A stretch of DNA of 64,000 nucleotides from Luteimonas cucumeris (GTDB lineage: Bacteria; Pseudomonadota; Gammaproteobacteria; Xanthomonadales; Xanthomonadaceae). Positions 1 to 8,149 of this stretch are shown piece by piece. The stretch covers positions 248,001 to 312,000 of the forward strand of contig NZ_VLKN01000005.1 in NCBI RefSeq assembly GCF_007830035.1, written 5' to 3'. Made by a program: the position numbers and the translations under genes. The notes beneath the pieces are model-generated. The model saw nothing but the letters and a program-made list of their open reading frames with translations, searched no databases and was not told the DNA's origin. Each line of letters opens with the position of its first letter. Within the stretch, counting starts at the first letter, position 1.

Positions 1-1
1 C

Positions 2-187
2 GCATCCGACATGCGGGTTTACCTGTTCGCCGAAAGCGATCCTGGCAGCTCGAATACCTGCGACAAGCACATGGGTGCGCTGTACGCCCAGGTCAAAACC
101 CGGATGGCCCAGAGCTGGCCGATCAAAGAAGACGCGGACGTGCCGTATCGCCTCGAGCGTGGCAAACGGATACGCGTAGCGGATTGA
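2..187 (+). CDS. C-terminal end of an unrecognised protein (5' truncated by window edge)
   Basis: An open frame enters from the left edge and stops at the TGA at 185-187, giving 61 visible residues. The tail is hydrophilic and mixed-charge, ending GKRIRVAD, with one Cys and no membrane segment. It is too short for me to name a family. The start lies outside the window. It is called coding because the frame is uninterrupted to the edge and is followed at once by a repeat-rich intergenic stretch. Confidence 0.55.
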   Translation, partial: ASDMRVYLFAESDPGSSNTCDKHMGALYAQVKTRMAQSWPIKEDADVPYRLERGKRIRVAD

Positions 188-204
188 ACTTCCGTTCGTG
201 CAGA

Positions 205-285
205 TCACAGGCTGGGTTGGGTTCATCAATCCAGCGTCATGCGCATCGACCCACCGCGGTGCTGGGTTGGTAGAGCCAACCCGGC
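205..285. repeat. REP-like palindromic intergenic repeat, two units
   Basis: The decamer GCTGGGTTGG occurs exactly twice, at 211-220 and 261-270. The second copy pairs with CCAACCCGGC at 276-285 across a TAGAG loop, with one mismatch in the 10-bp stem. The first copy can pair with AATCCAGC at 228-235. Two adjacent imperfect hairpins between genes are typical of REP/BIME-like elements. Family membership is inferred; only the palindromes are seen. Confidence 0.5.
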
Positions 286-302
286 TACGTTCGCGGGCTG
301 CC

Positions 303-330
303 ACAAAAACACGCCGCCTTGCGGCGGCGT
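303..330 (-). terminator. Rho-independent terminator of the lipoprotein gene at 349-942
   Basis: Read on the minus strand, an 8-bp perfect stem ACGCCGCC/GGCGGCGT (330-323 with 318-311) closes a 4-nt loop and is followed by a run of five T. It lies about 20 bp past the stop codon at 349, the expected place for an intrinsic terminator. Confidence 0.85.
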
Positions 331-348
331 GCGTCATCGGTCAGTTCA

Positions 349-942
349 TTACGGACTGGGCCGGACATTCACCGCGATCGCCTCGGTGAAGGTGGCGCGC
401 AACTTGTCGCCGACTTTCAGCGTGGTCAGGCGCTGGCGCAGGTCGTCGCGGGCCACGTCCAGTGTCACCACGTTGCCGCGCGGTCCCTTCACGGTGACCG
501 TGTTGGCGGCGGTATCCACGCCCATGACCTCGGCGACGATCGTCACCGTCTGATTGGTGGAGGCTCCGGGCCTGGCTCCCGCCGCCGCCATGCTCGCGCC
601 TTCCTGGATCGTGGTGCCCACCTCGGCGCTGCCGGCCGGCTGGATGTCGACCGCAACGGCGCTAGTGTAATCCAGCGAAACCTTGTCGCCGACCTCGAGC
701 TGGTCGAAGTTGCGCATGTCCGCATCGGCCTGGAACTCGATCTCGTTGCCCTCGCTGCCGCGGATGACCACCACGCGATCGGCCTTGTCGATGCGGGTAA
801 TGGTGCCCTCCAGCGTCAGCTGCTCGGAGCTGATGGTGTAGGGCGTGGCTGCGGGCTCCGCCTCGCTGGGGGTGCTGCTGCAGGCGGACAGCGATAGCGC
901 GAGCGCGACGACGAGCGCGGACGACAGGTGGGGCAGGTGCAT
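349..942 (-). CDS. Lipoprotein with two similar beta-rich halves
   Basis: A 197-residue protein whose N-terminal signal ends in a lipobox, LSLSAC, with the modified Cys at residue 21, so it should be an envelope lipoprotein. The mature part contains two related segments of about 70 residues. Each contains GTITRIDKADRVVVI- or EVMGVDTAANTVTVKG-like strands and ends in similar AVAVDIQP and AIAVNVRP motifs, suggesting internal duplication of a small beta domain (DUF5666-like in style). A strong GAGGAGG ribosome-binding site lies 6 nt before the ATG at 942, which fixes the start. A terminator follows. Function unknown. Confidence 0.8.
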   Translation of the reverse strand: MHLPHLSSALVVALALSLSACSSTPSEAEPAATPYTISSEQLTLEGTITRIDKADRVVVIRGSEGNEIEFQADADMRNFDQLEVGDKVSLDYTSAVAVDIQPAGSAEVGTTIQEGASMAAAGARPGASTNQTVTIVAEVMGVDTAANTVTVKGPRGNVVTLDVARDDLRQRLTTLKVGDKLRATFTEAIAVNVRPSP

Positions 943-1200
943 GGTTGCCTCCTCGGGTGGAACTGGCCGCGGGAGTGCGGCCGGCGAGGGACAGCATCGG
1001 TAAAGCTTTGTGAAGGTAGCGTTCGCGCATCGGTGGGCGCCTCGAGGAATTTGAGGTGCTCGCCCCGGGTGCGCTTCGCTTGCTCGGGGTTACGTTGGGC
1101 CTGATCCAGAGTGCGTCATCGAACTCCCGCGACAAGTTGGGTGCAGTGAGAGCTCTCGCCGTACACTTTGTACACGCAAGGGGAGCGCGATCGGTTGGCC

Positions 1201-1860
1201 ATGACGGATGAAGGATTGTCGTTCGCGGAACTGGAAAAGCGCATTCGTGCGATGCCGGACGGCCCGGCCGCTATTCTCGATATGCCGCGCTGGCTCATTC
1301 CGTTCACTGTCGCCGGCGTCATTGGTGTCATAGCAGGACTTCTGCCGTCCCTGCTGATCGAGTTCTTGGAACCTCAGATGTGGATGGTGTATGTGAGCAA
1401 GGCCGGGCTGTGGATTGCCGTCCTGGGCTTTGCACCGGAATTCTTTCGCGGCATTGCGGTAGTGGCTCTCGGCTTTCTGCGCTGGAAGAGCGACCAGGTC
1501 AAACAACTGGATCACGACCTTGTCCAATTCCGTGGTCTCATTCGATGGCTCGTCGAATTTCCGAGAGATCTGCTTGAAGAGCATCAGCGCTTCGCACGGA
1601 ACGTGCAGAATCGTCTGACATCGAAACTGGGTTTGCTGGCGGGCAGCATCGACAAGCTGGGCGCTATTCCCATCCTGCTTGTCCTGGCTATCCAGCTGAA
1701 AACCTATTTCGATCCTGGCGCCGTGCCGTACTGGCAGATTCTGGTGGCATTGTTTCTAGCGATTACGTACCTCATCGCATGGGTAGGTGCGCATATGCGG
1801 CTGCGCGTCCAACTCTACGAGGTACTGCTGTCCGAAGCCTTGGCGAAGAAGGGCGGCTAG
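1201..1860 (+). CDS. Putative inner-membrane protein, function unknown
   Basis: A 219-residue protein from the ATG at 1201. The frame can be extended upstream to a TTG at 1168, but there is no better ribosome-binding site there. Four hydrophobic segments are visible: about residues 30-53, 63-90, 140-160 and 175-200. Between the two pairs lies a basic, amphipathic stretch (about 90-135), probably a cytoplasmic helix or coiled coil. No motif identifies a family. Base composition is slightly less GC-rich than its neighbours, which may mark an accessory gene. Likely a small multi-pass membrane protein. Confidence 0.65.
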   Translation: MTDEGLSFAELEKRIRAMPDGPAAILDMPRWLIPFTVAGVIGVIAGLLPSLLIEFLEPQMWMVYVSKAGLWIAVLGFAPEFFRGIAVVALGFLRWKSDQVKQLDHDLVQFRGLIRWLVEFPRDLLEEHQRFARNVQNRLTSKLGLLAGSIDKLGAIPILLVLAIQLKTYFDPGAVPYWQILVALFLAITYLIAWVGAHMRLRVQLYEVLLSEALAKKGG

Positions 1861-2355
1861 AACTCGCCGGACGGAACTTGCAAGCCGAACCACATACAAC
1901 GCGGGCAATGTCATGCGGCGGGACGCCTTCGCCGTCGCTTATATCAACGACCGCGTGCCGCAATACCCGACCTTCAGCCTGCTTTACGTCACTAGCGGCT
2001 CGACAGGTTCAAGCAGCCGCGAATAACGGGCCAATAGCCTCGCTGAAAGCGCCGCGCACGGCCGGTTGGGACGGCTGCAGCCAACGAAGTGCCAAGGGAA
2101 GGCCGCAAAGTGCCTCGGCTGCCGCTGGCAGGCCCACGCCCGACACTTCTTGTGGCGCGCGCGTCGGAAAGTTGCCAAGGGCTGGACGGAACAGCGTCAG
2201 GCTCGGCGCATTTCGTGCCGGCGCAGCCTCGAGAGCGTCGCCGGTGGCGAGAAAATCGCCATGCGAGGCGCTTTCCTGCCTTGGATCGGTGGCCACGCTG
2301 CGGAAATTCCGCGCACGCTGCATGACCGGGTCGCGTTAGCTGACTGGCGCGTCGC
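1861..2355. other. 495-bp stretch without a convincing gene
   Basis: Short overlapping open frames exist on both strands (for example 2009-2323 minus and 1787-2026 plus), but none has a ribosome-binding site, recognisable domain or normal codon bias. It may be decayed coding sequence. No repeat, tRNA or strong hairpin was recognised. Confidence 0.4.
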
Positions 2356-3249
2356 TCACGCTCCCGGCCTTTCGATTTCAGACTGTGTGCGTTCGATGAA
2401 GTCGAGCATGAGCGACACCGCGGCTGCTGCATGCGTCTCGAGCAGCTTGTGGCCGGCGTCGAGGACGTGCGCCTCCATCCTCGGCAGGGCATGCATCCAC
2501 GACAGTACCTCGTCGAGCTCGAAGAACGGATCGTGCCTTCCCCATACCATCAGCGCAGGCGGCTGTCGACGCGCAAGATACTCGGCGATGGCGTCGAATC
2601 GTTCGACGTATTTTCCGTAGTCCCGGATCAGCGCGCGCTGCGTGTCCATCCGGCCCGGCAGATTCATCACCCGCCAGTCGTCCTTCCAGATCTCGGGCGA
2701 CATGCGCGCGACCACGTCCGGCGGAGCGCCGGTCGTGTAAGTACCGCGCGTACCTTCGAAGGTGAGGTGTGCGGTCGCGGCCGCCTCGTTTTCCGGGTTG
2801 GGATGCGACGAATAGGCCAGCGTCTGCGCCCATTGTGGGCCGAGCCCGCTGCGATGCGCGTTGCCGTTCTGGACGATGACGCCGAGAACTTTTTCCGGCG
2901 CCTGCATGGCAATGTGCAAACCCACTGGCGCGCCGTAATCGTGCAGATAAATATATCGCGGCCCGATCGCGACCCGGTCCAGCAGCTCTGTGATGGCTTC
3001 GGCGATAGTGGGAAACGAAGGCGAGGGCAGCACGTCTGACTCGCCGAAGCCCGGCAGGTCGGGCGCGATCACGTAGGCAGCCTGCGACAGTCCGGGGATG
3101 ACGTCCCGAAACATTCGCGCCGAGCTCGGAGATCCGTGCAGAAGCAGCACGGCAGGCTTGGCCGCATCGCCCGCCGTGATGAAGGACAGCTCCGTGCCGC
3201 CTGATAGGCGGAGTCGCTGCCGAGTCGGGTGCATGTTCGGGCTCTCCAT
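2356..3249 (-). CDS. Alpha/beta hydrolase of the Asp-nucleophile class (haloalkane dehalogenase/epoxide hydrolase-like)
   Basis: A 297-residue alpha/beta-hydrolase. The oxyanion-hole motif HGSP lies at residues 38-41 and DLPGFGES at 64-71. The nucleophile elbow reads LHDYGAP with Asp104 in place of the usual Ser. An Asp here is characteristic of haloalkane dehalogenases, fluoroacetate dehalogenases and epoxide hydrolases, which form an ester intermediate on Asp. The catalytic His is probably the one in DAGHKLLE near the C-terminus, and the WGRHDPFF segment carries the acid. A start at an internal Met (position 3234) is possible. Substrate cannot be told from sequence; the gene stands alone. 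Confidence 0.85.
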   Translation of the reverse strand: MESPNMHPTRQRLRLSGGTELSFITAGDAAKPAVLLLHGSPSSARMFRDVIPGLSQAAYVIAPDLPGFGESDVLPSPSFPTIAEAITELLDRVAIGPRYIYLHDYGAPVGLHIAMQAPEKVLGVIVQNGNAHRSGLGPQWAQTLAYSSHPNPENEAAATAHLTFEGTRGTYTTGAPPDVVARMSPEIWKDDWRVMNLPGRMDTQRALIRDYGKYVERFDAIAEYLARRQPPALMVWGRHDPFFELDEVLSWMHALPRMEAHVLDAGHKLLETHAAAAVSLMLDFIERTQSEIERPGA

Positions 3250-3332
3250 GCGGTCGTCTGGCCGATCGCAGTGTTACTCGAACGGCAACCTATCAGCCGA
3301 CGCGCGAAAGGCGGGTTAAGACCGAGCGTTGG

Positions 3333-4397
3333 TCATTTCAATATCTGCTCCGCATCGACGATGGCCACGCCCTGCATCTGTCCCAGCCAGCTGTCGAACC
3401 AGGGCTTGTGCGATACGCCGACGATGGACAGCACGCGTGCGCCGGGGCGTTCGCGGAAGGTCTGCAGGATGTTGGCGACCATGCGCAGGTTGCGGATCTC
3501 CCATCCGGCGGCCCAGATCTGCGGATAGTGCTGCGGCGATTGCGCGCGCATCGCGGCGCCCGCGTTGATGTCGGCGCGCAGCCACAGGTGATCGGGACGA
3601 TTGATGAAGCCGTACAGCGGCAGCAGGTCGTGCGCGCGCGACAGGCTTTTCTCCTGCTGCTCCATCGCATCGAGTTTTTCGCTTCGGCCCGCGTTCCACG
3701 CCTGCTGGACCGATTGGCCGAAGGCTTTCACCTCCGCGTCGGAGATCCGGGTGTTGTCGCCGGTATGGTCGTCGATGGCGTGGACGCGTTGCAGCCCAAG
3801 CCGTGCGGCCAGGCGTGCGGCGATCTGATAGTTCTCGTTGTTGCGCGTTTCGATCTGCTTGAGTATCGCTACCAGCGCGTCGTCCAGGCCATCGCCGGCA
3901 CGGCGCTCGACATGCGGCAGTTGCAGCCATTGCACATAGGCCGATGCGCGCTCGTTGGCGGCCAGGAACAGCGCGGCCAGATGCCGTCGTTGCGCGGGCG
4001 TGGGTTGAGTGGGCCAATCGCCGAGCGTCTTGTCGATCGCCGCGATCGCGGCGGGGACCTCCAGCCCGGTCGCGGCTCTGGCTGCATCAGTGCCGGCACA
4101 GTAATCGGCGCCGTACACCGTCGGGTGGCGCGCGGCGAGATCGCATTGCTCGCCGCCGATCGCCTCGATGGTGATGATTTCCGGCTTGAACCCGGCCAAC
4201 CGGTCGAGCAGCGGATCTAGCGCCTTCGGATCGAAGTCCTTCGGCAGTTCGCTGAGGTGTACCGTGCCGAGCACCAGTACCTGCGTGCGCGGACCGGCCA
4301 TGTCGTGGTCAAACGTGGTCAGATCGATCTGCGCATGCGCCAGCGCCGGCAGCATCAGGCCCATGCAGGCGAGCCGCTTTACCCATCGTGCATTCAT
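3333..4397 (-). CDS. Exported DUF5694/TraB-like domain protein
   Basis: A 354-residue protein. I chose the ATG at 4397 over the upstream start at 4466 because GGGAG lies 6 nt before it and a signal peptide starts there (hydrophobic core CMGLMLPALAHA, cleavage before Q). The mature protein begins with a Rossmann-like strand and LGTVHL, then FKPEIITIEAIGGEQC, as in DUF5694 proteins, which share the GxxH and glutamate features of TraB/ChaN-type folds. Near the C-terminus ILSIVGVSHKPWFD provides another conserved His. These residues suggest a metal-dependent hydrolase-like active site, but activity is unproven. It appears to be monocistronic. Confidence 0.75.
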   Translation of the reverse strand: MNARWVKRLACMGLMLPALAHAQIDLTTFDHDMAGPRTQVLVLGTVHLSELPKDFDPKALDPLLDRLAGFKPEIITIEAIGGEQCDLAARHPTVYGADYCAGTDAARAATGLEVPAAIAAIDKTLGDWPTQPTPAQRRHLAALFLAANERASAYVQWLQLPHVERRAGDGLDDALVAILKQIETRNNENYQIAARLAARLGLQRVHAIDDHTGDNTRISDAEVKAFGQSVQQAWNAGRSEKLDAMEQQEKSLSRAHDLLPLYGFINRPDHLWLRADINAGAAMRAQSPQHYPQIWAAGWEIRNLRMVANILQTFRERPGARVLSIVGVSHKPWFDSWLGQMQGVAIVDAEQILK

Positions 4398-4644
4398 TGG
4401 GTGCTCCCGGTCGAAAATGGATTCCGTCGACATATCCAGACGACGCGCGACGGTGAACCGCCGCACGCCCTTGGATGCGAGGACCTGCGTCAGGGTTTAA
4501 TGACGCATGGAATTCATTCCGACCGAATGCGAAGTTCAGGTGGCGGGCTGTGTGGATTTCATGACGATGGCGATCGCCACTCGAACGGGAACGCTGATCG
4601 ACCATGCAGTCGATCGGCGTGTCGTCCTCGCTGCGCTCACGTGC

Positions 4645-5058
4645 TTACAGGCTGGCCATCGCCGCTTCCGGATTCAACCAGGCCGGTTCGAAAGTGTGGC
4701 CGTCCGGATCCTCGAAGGTGCGAAGGTACATGAAGCCCATGTCCTGGGGTTCGCGGATGTCGGCCTTGCCGCCCGCCGCGGCCGCGGCCGCGACGATGGC
4801 ATCGACGTCCTCGCGGCTGTCGCGCGGCAGCGCGATCAGCATGCCGCTGGTGGCATGCGCGTCGGCGATCGGTTTCCGGGTGAAAGTGGCGTAGTAGTCG
4901 CGCGTGAGCAGCTGGAAGCTGAGCGTGTCCGACCACACCATCGACGATGCGTTCTGGTCGCTGAACTGTTCGTTCCTGGTGCAACCGATCGCTTCGTAGA
5001 AGCGTGTCGACGCAGCGAGGTCCTTCACTGGCAGGTTGATGAAGACCATCTTGTACAT
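4645..5058 (-). CDS. VOC (glyoxalase/bleomycin-resistance) superfamily protein
   Basis: A 137-residue single-module VOC protein beginning MYKMVFINLPVKDL and ending in the typical FEDPDGHTFEPAWL strand. Acidic and His residues at the usual metal-ligand positions (for example Glu within HTFEP) are present, so it may bind a divalent metal, though many homologues are lactoylglutathione-lyase-like only by name. GGAGA lies 7 nt before the ATG at 5058. It is divergent from the ArsR/SRPBCC pair. Such VOC genes often neighbour ArsR/SRPBCC modules, so a shared function is possible but unproven. Confidence 0.85.
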   Translation of the reverse strand: MYKMVFINLPVKDLAASTRFYEAIGCTRNEQFSDQNASSMVWSDTLSFQLLTRDYYATFTRKPIADAHATSGMLIALPRDSREDVDAIVAAAAAAGGKADIREPQDMGFMYLRTFEDPDGHTFEPAWLNPEAAMASL

Positions 5059-5232
5059 GCGGGTTCTCCGTTGGCTGGTGGATGTGGGGCCGCGTTGCTT
5101 GCCGCCCCTTCATCGATGCGACGAACGATGCCGGGCGGAATCGACAACGGCTGAAACGGGATTGGAGTTGGCCATCGCCTTGGCGCGCGGAAAGCCACTT
5201 GTCGGGCTGATCGAAAATATTTCACCGATCGG

Positions 5233-5275
5233 TTGACAATCGGCCGGAGCGGCGTATATTCAACCACATGGTTGA
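5233..5275 (+). promoter_or_regulatory. Sigma70-type promoter with ArsR operator overlapping the start codon
   Basis: A perfect -35 box TTGACA (5233-5238), 16-bp spacer and -10 box TATATT (5255-5260) are followed at once by the inverted repeat TCAACC-ACAT-GGTTGA (5260-5275). The repeat contains the ATG at 5268. Transcription should begin at about 5267, so the message is probably leaderless, and the repeat is the likely site for autorepression by the ArsR-family product. Confidence 0.8.
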
Positions 5276-5651
5276 TAAATCCTCCCGCCTCGACGCCGTC
5301 TTCCACGCCCTGGCCGATCCGACCCGGCGCGCGATGCTGCACGACCTCGGCCAGCAGCCGCGCACCGTCGGCGAACTGGCCGCGCCGTTCGATATCTCGC
5401 TGGCCGGCGCGTCCAAACACATACAGGTGCTCGAGCGCGCCGGCCTGATCCAGCGCGAGGTGCAGGGCCGCGTGCACCTGTGCCGGATCGACGCGCGTCC
5501 GCTGCATGCCGGCGCGGAATGGATCCGGCATTACGAACGCTTCTGGAACCGGAAACTCGACGCCCTCGAAGCCCTGCTCAAGGCCGAGGACGCCGCCCGA
5601 CCCGCGGCGAAGCCCGCACGCAAACCCCGCACCCCACGGAGAAAGCCATGA
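5268..5651 (+). CDS. ArsR-family winged-helix transcriptional regulator (SRPBCC-linked type)
   Basis: A 127-residue repressor. The winged helix spans roughly residues 5-85: ALADPTRRAMLHDL opens it, the recognition helix is in ISLAGASKHIQVLERAGL, and the wing follows. There is no Cys pair, so it is not a metal-sensing ArsR of the arsenic type. It belongs to the class paired with SRPBCC genes. The last 20 residues are Lys/Pro/Ala-rich. No ribosome-binding site precedes the ATG, consistent with a leaderless mRNA. Its stop codon overlaps the next start (ATGA), so the two genes are translationally coupled. Confidence 0.92.
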   Translation: MVDKSSRLDAVFHALADPTRRAMLHDLGQQPRTVGELAAPFDISLAGASKHIQVLERAGLIQREVQGRVHLCRIDARPLHAGAEWIRHYERFWNRKLDALEALLKAEDAARPAAKPARKPRTPRRKP

Positions 5652-6178
5652 ACATCGCAACGCAACTCGACGATTACGCAGTACTGACCGCCCCCGATAC
5701 CGTGCGCATCGAACGTTTGCTGCCCGGCCCGATCGAACGCATCTGGGCCTACCTCACCGATGGCGAGTTGCGCCGGCAATGGCTGGCCGCCGGCGACATG
5801 CAGATGCAGGTCGACTCGCCGTTCGAACTGATGTGGCGCAACGACGAGCTCACCGATCCACCCGGCCAGCGCCCGCCCGGTTTCGGCGAGGAGCATCGCA
5901 TGCAGAGCCGGATCACCGAACTGGATCCGCCGCGCAGGCTTGCCTTCACCTGGGGCGACGGCAGCGTGTCTTTCGAACTGGAGTCCAAGGGGCGTGAGGT
6001 ATTGCTGACCCTGGTCCACCGCGGCATTTCCGATCGCAACAACCTGCTGATGATCGGCGCCGGCTGGCACATGCACCTCAACGTTTTGGCCGCACGGGCG
6101 AAAGGCGAAACGCCGGAGGCGTTCTGGGACGGATGGCAGCGGCTGCGCGGCGAATACGAACAGCGCATTCCGGCGTGA
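5648..6178 (+). CDS. SRPBCC/AHSA1-domain protein
   Basis: A 176-residue START/Bet v1-like protein of the activator-of-Hsp90 (AHSA1) type: RIERLLPGPIERIWAYLTDG at the N-terminus, a middle ITELDPPRRLAFTW strand and a long C-terminal helix ending LRGEYEQRI. Such proteins have a hydrophobic ligand cavity. The partner ligand is unknown. The ATG at 5648 overlaps the ArsR stop by 4 nt and a GGAGA lies just upstream inside the regulator gene, so the pair forms one operon. The regulator probably responds to whatever the SRPBCC protein handles. Confidence 0.9.
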   Translation: MNIATQLDDYAVLTAPDTVRIERLLPGPIERIWAYLTDGELRRQWLAAGDMQMQVDSPFELMWRNDELTDPPGQRPPGFGEEHRMQSRITELDPPRRLAFTWGDGSVSFELESKGREVLLTLVHRGISDRNNLLMIGAGWHMHLNVLAARAKGETPEAFWDGWQRLRGEYEQRIPA

Positions 6179-6230
6179 TGGATGCCGGCGCGATCCCGGA
6201 TGCGACGACGCCTTCTGAAGGAAAAGCGAG

Positions 6231-6644
6231 ATGAGCAAGGCCTATACCGGCGGCTGCGCCTGCGGCGCGATCCGCTACGAGATTCCTGCCGAACCGGTGG
6301 TGATGAACGACTGCCAGTGCCGCGATTGCCAACGCATCAGCGGCACCGGCCATGGCTCCTATCTCACCTTTCCGGGCCGGCCACGCGTGAAGCTGGATGG
6401 CGTCGCCACGCATCGGGACATCGCCAGTGACAGCGGCAACATGAAAACGCGTGGCTTCTGTCCGACCTGCGGATCGCCGGTCTACCTGACGTTCGCGGCG
6501 ATGCCGGACATGTTCACCGTGCACGCCGCCAGCCTCGACGAACCGGACCGCTACCGGCCGCAGATGACCACGTACCGCGTGCGCGGCCATGCCTGGGACC
6601 GGATCGATCCGACGTTGCCGGAATTCGACGGCATGCCGACGTGA
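6231..6644 (+). CDS. GFA/CENP-V-type zinc protein
   Basis: A 137-residue protein of the glutathione-dependent formaldehyde-activating (GFA) fold. Zinc ligands are visible as C9, C11, C28, C30, C33 and the pair C77/C80 (FCPTCGS). The pattern GGCACGAIRYE at the start is diagnostic. Despite the family name, most members have no demonstrated formaldehyde activity. A purine-rich GGAAAAGCGAG precedes the ATG at 6231. It follows the SRPBCC gene by 52 nt in the same direction and may be part of that transcript. Confidence 0.9.
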   Translation: MSKAYTGGCACGAIRYEIPAEPVVMNDCQCRDCQRISGTGHGSYLTFPGRPRVKLDGVATHRDIASDSGNMKTRGFCPTCGSPVYLTFAAMPDMFTVHAASLDEPDRYRPQMTTYRVRGHAWDRIDPTLPEFDGMPT

Positions 6645-6730
6645 TCGCGGCGGGCGCGGATGGCTGAGCGACTTGTCGATGTCGCGGTGCCCCGTTCGAC
6701 GAATGGATACAGTCCCTGGGAAACGCCTCC

Positions 6731-7972
6731 ATGAGCACGACCGCTTCTTCACCCGCACTGGATCGCAACTGGTCGCTGGTCGCCGCCGGCGCGCTGATGG
6801 GTTGCGTCGCCGTCGGTACGGTGTTCGCGCTGGCCGTGCTGCTGACGCCGATGAGTACCGCCACCGGCTGGTCGCGCGCCGGACTCTCCAGCGCGATGAC
6901 GCTGGCTTTCATCAGCATGGGTTTTGCCGGGTTCGGATGGGGCATGCTCAGCGACCGCTACGGCCCGCGGATCGTCGTGCTGGCCGGCTCGCTGCTGCTG
7001 GGCCTGGCCTGCGTGCTGGCGAGCCGCGCCAACAGCCTGCTGCAGTTCCAGCTCGCCTACGGCGTACTGCTGGGCGTGGCGACCGCCAGCTTCTTCGCGC
7101 CGGTGATCGCGGCGACCGCCGCGTCGTTCGAACGTCGCCGCAACCTGGCGATCGCGCTGGTGTCGGCCGGCGTCGGCGTCGCGCCGATGACGCTCTCGCC
7201 ACTGGTCGCGTGGCTGATCACCCAGTACGACTGGCGCACCACGTTGCTGATCGTCGGAATACTGGCCTGGGTGCTGACGCTGCCGGCGGTGTGGTTCGTG
7301 CGCGCCATGCCGGGCGTCGTCGCCGAAGAACAGACCGGGCTTACCGGCACCCAGGGCATGAGCGCCGCGCAGGCGTTGCGATCGCGGCCCTTCATCGTGC
7401 TGGCGCTGGCGTATTTCGCCTGCTGCGCCGCGCATTCGGGGCCGATCTTCCACACCGTCAGCTATGCCGTCGGTTGCGGCCTGTCGGTCACCGCGGCGGT
7501 CACCATCTACAGCATGGAAGGTGCCGCCGGTCTTGGTGGGCGTCTGCTGTTCGGCGTGATGGCCGACAAGCTGGGTGCCAAGCGCGTGCTGGTGGCCGGG
7601 CTGCTGATCCAGGCGTTCGCGGCGGCGGCCTATCTGCGCGTGAGCGAACTCGACGGCTTCTATGTCGTAGCGATCGTGTTCGGCATGGCTTACGGCGGCA
7701 CCATGCCGCTGTACGCCTCGCTCGCGCGCGAAGCGTTTTCGCCGCGCATCCTAGGCACCGTACTGGGCGCGGCGACGCTGCTGTCCGGCATGGGCATGGC
7801 ACTGGGCCCGCTGCTGGGCGGCTGGCTGTTCGACCGCTACGGCAGCTACACGTGGCTGTACATCGGCTCGATGGCGGTCGGTCTGGCTGCAGCGGCGATC
7901 GCGATGTTCTTCCCGTCGGTGCGGCGGCGGAAGGATGACGATCGCTTCGAGCCCGCGTCGCAGCCGGCGTAG
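6731..7972 (+). CDS. Major facilitator superfamily transporter
   Basis: A 413-residue membrane protein with about twelve hydrophobic segments in two halves. The loop after the second helix reads LSDRYGPRIVV, the conserved MFS signature, and the second half repeats it as FGVMADKLGAKRVL and WLFDRYGSYTW. The overall look is that of the monocarboxylate or oxalate/formate-type MFS branch. The substrate cannot be assigned. The soluble C-terminus is short and charged. No regulator of its own is visible. Confidence 0.9.
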   Translation: MSTTASSPALDRNWSLVAAGALMGCVAVGTVFALAVLLTPMSTATGWSRAGLSSAMTLAFISMGFAGFGWGMLSDRYGPRIVVLAGSLLLGLACVLASRANSLLQFQLAYGVLLGVATASFFAPVIAATAASFERRRNLAIALVSAGVGVAPMTLSPLVAWLITQYDWRTTLLIVGILAWVLTLPAVWFVRAMPGVVAEEQTGLTGTQGMSAAQALRSRPFIVLALAYFACCAAHSGPIFHTVSYAVGCGLSVTAAVTIYSMEGAAGLGGRLLFGVMADKLGAKRVLVAGLLIQAFAAAAYLRVSELDGFYVVAIVFGMAYGGTMPLYASLAREAFSPRILGTVLGAATLLSGMGMALGPLLGGWLFDRYGSYTWLYIGSMAVGLAAAAIAMFFPSVRRRKDDDRFEPASQPA

Positions 7973-8089
7973 GCTCGCGAGCCAGGCGCGCATTCCCATG
8001 CGACGAGCCGTGCGCGCTTGAGTCATCGACATAGCGGATCGCTGGATGCAGGCGCGACAAGTGCAGCACCCGAGCGGCGAAACGCTGCG

Positions 8090-8117
8090 TTGACACGGCG
8101 CTTTAAAAGAGTAGAAA
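8090..8117 (+). promoter_or_regulatory. Candidate sigma70 promoter of the arginase-family gene
   Basis: TTGACA (8090-8095), a 16-bp spacer and TAGAAA (8112-8117) lie 32 bp before the start codon at 8150. The spacing and -35 match are good. The -10 box has two mismatches. Confidence 0.5.
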
Positions 8118-8149
8118 AAGTCCTCGCCCTGATCTGCATGGAAGAATGG

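Noticed and set aside
205-285. CRISPR-like repeat pair
   Set aside because: Only two copies of a 10-mer, palindromic and without spacer periodicity; better explained as a REP-like element.
6589-7938. A 449-codon plus-strand frame overlapping the MFS gene
   Set aside because: Arg-rich shadow in another frame; the MFS reading has transmembrane helices and family loops.
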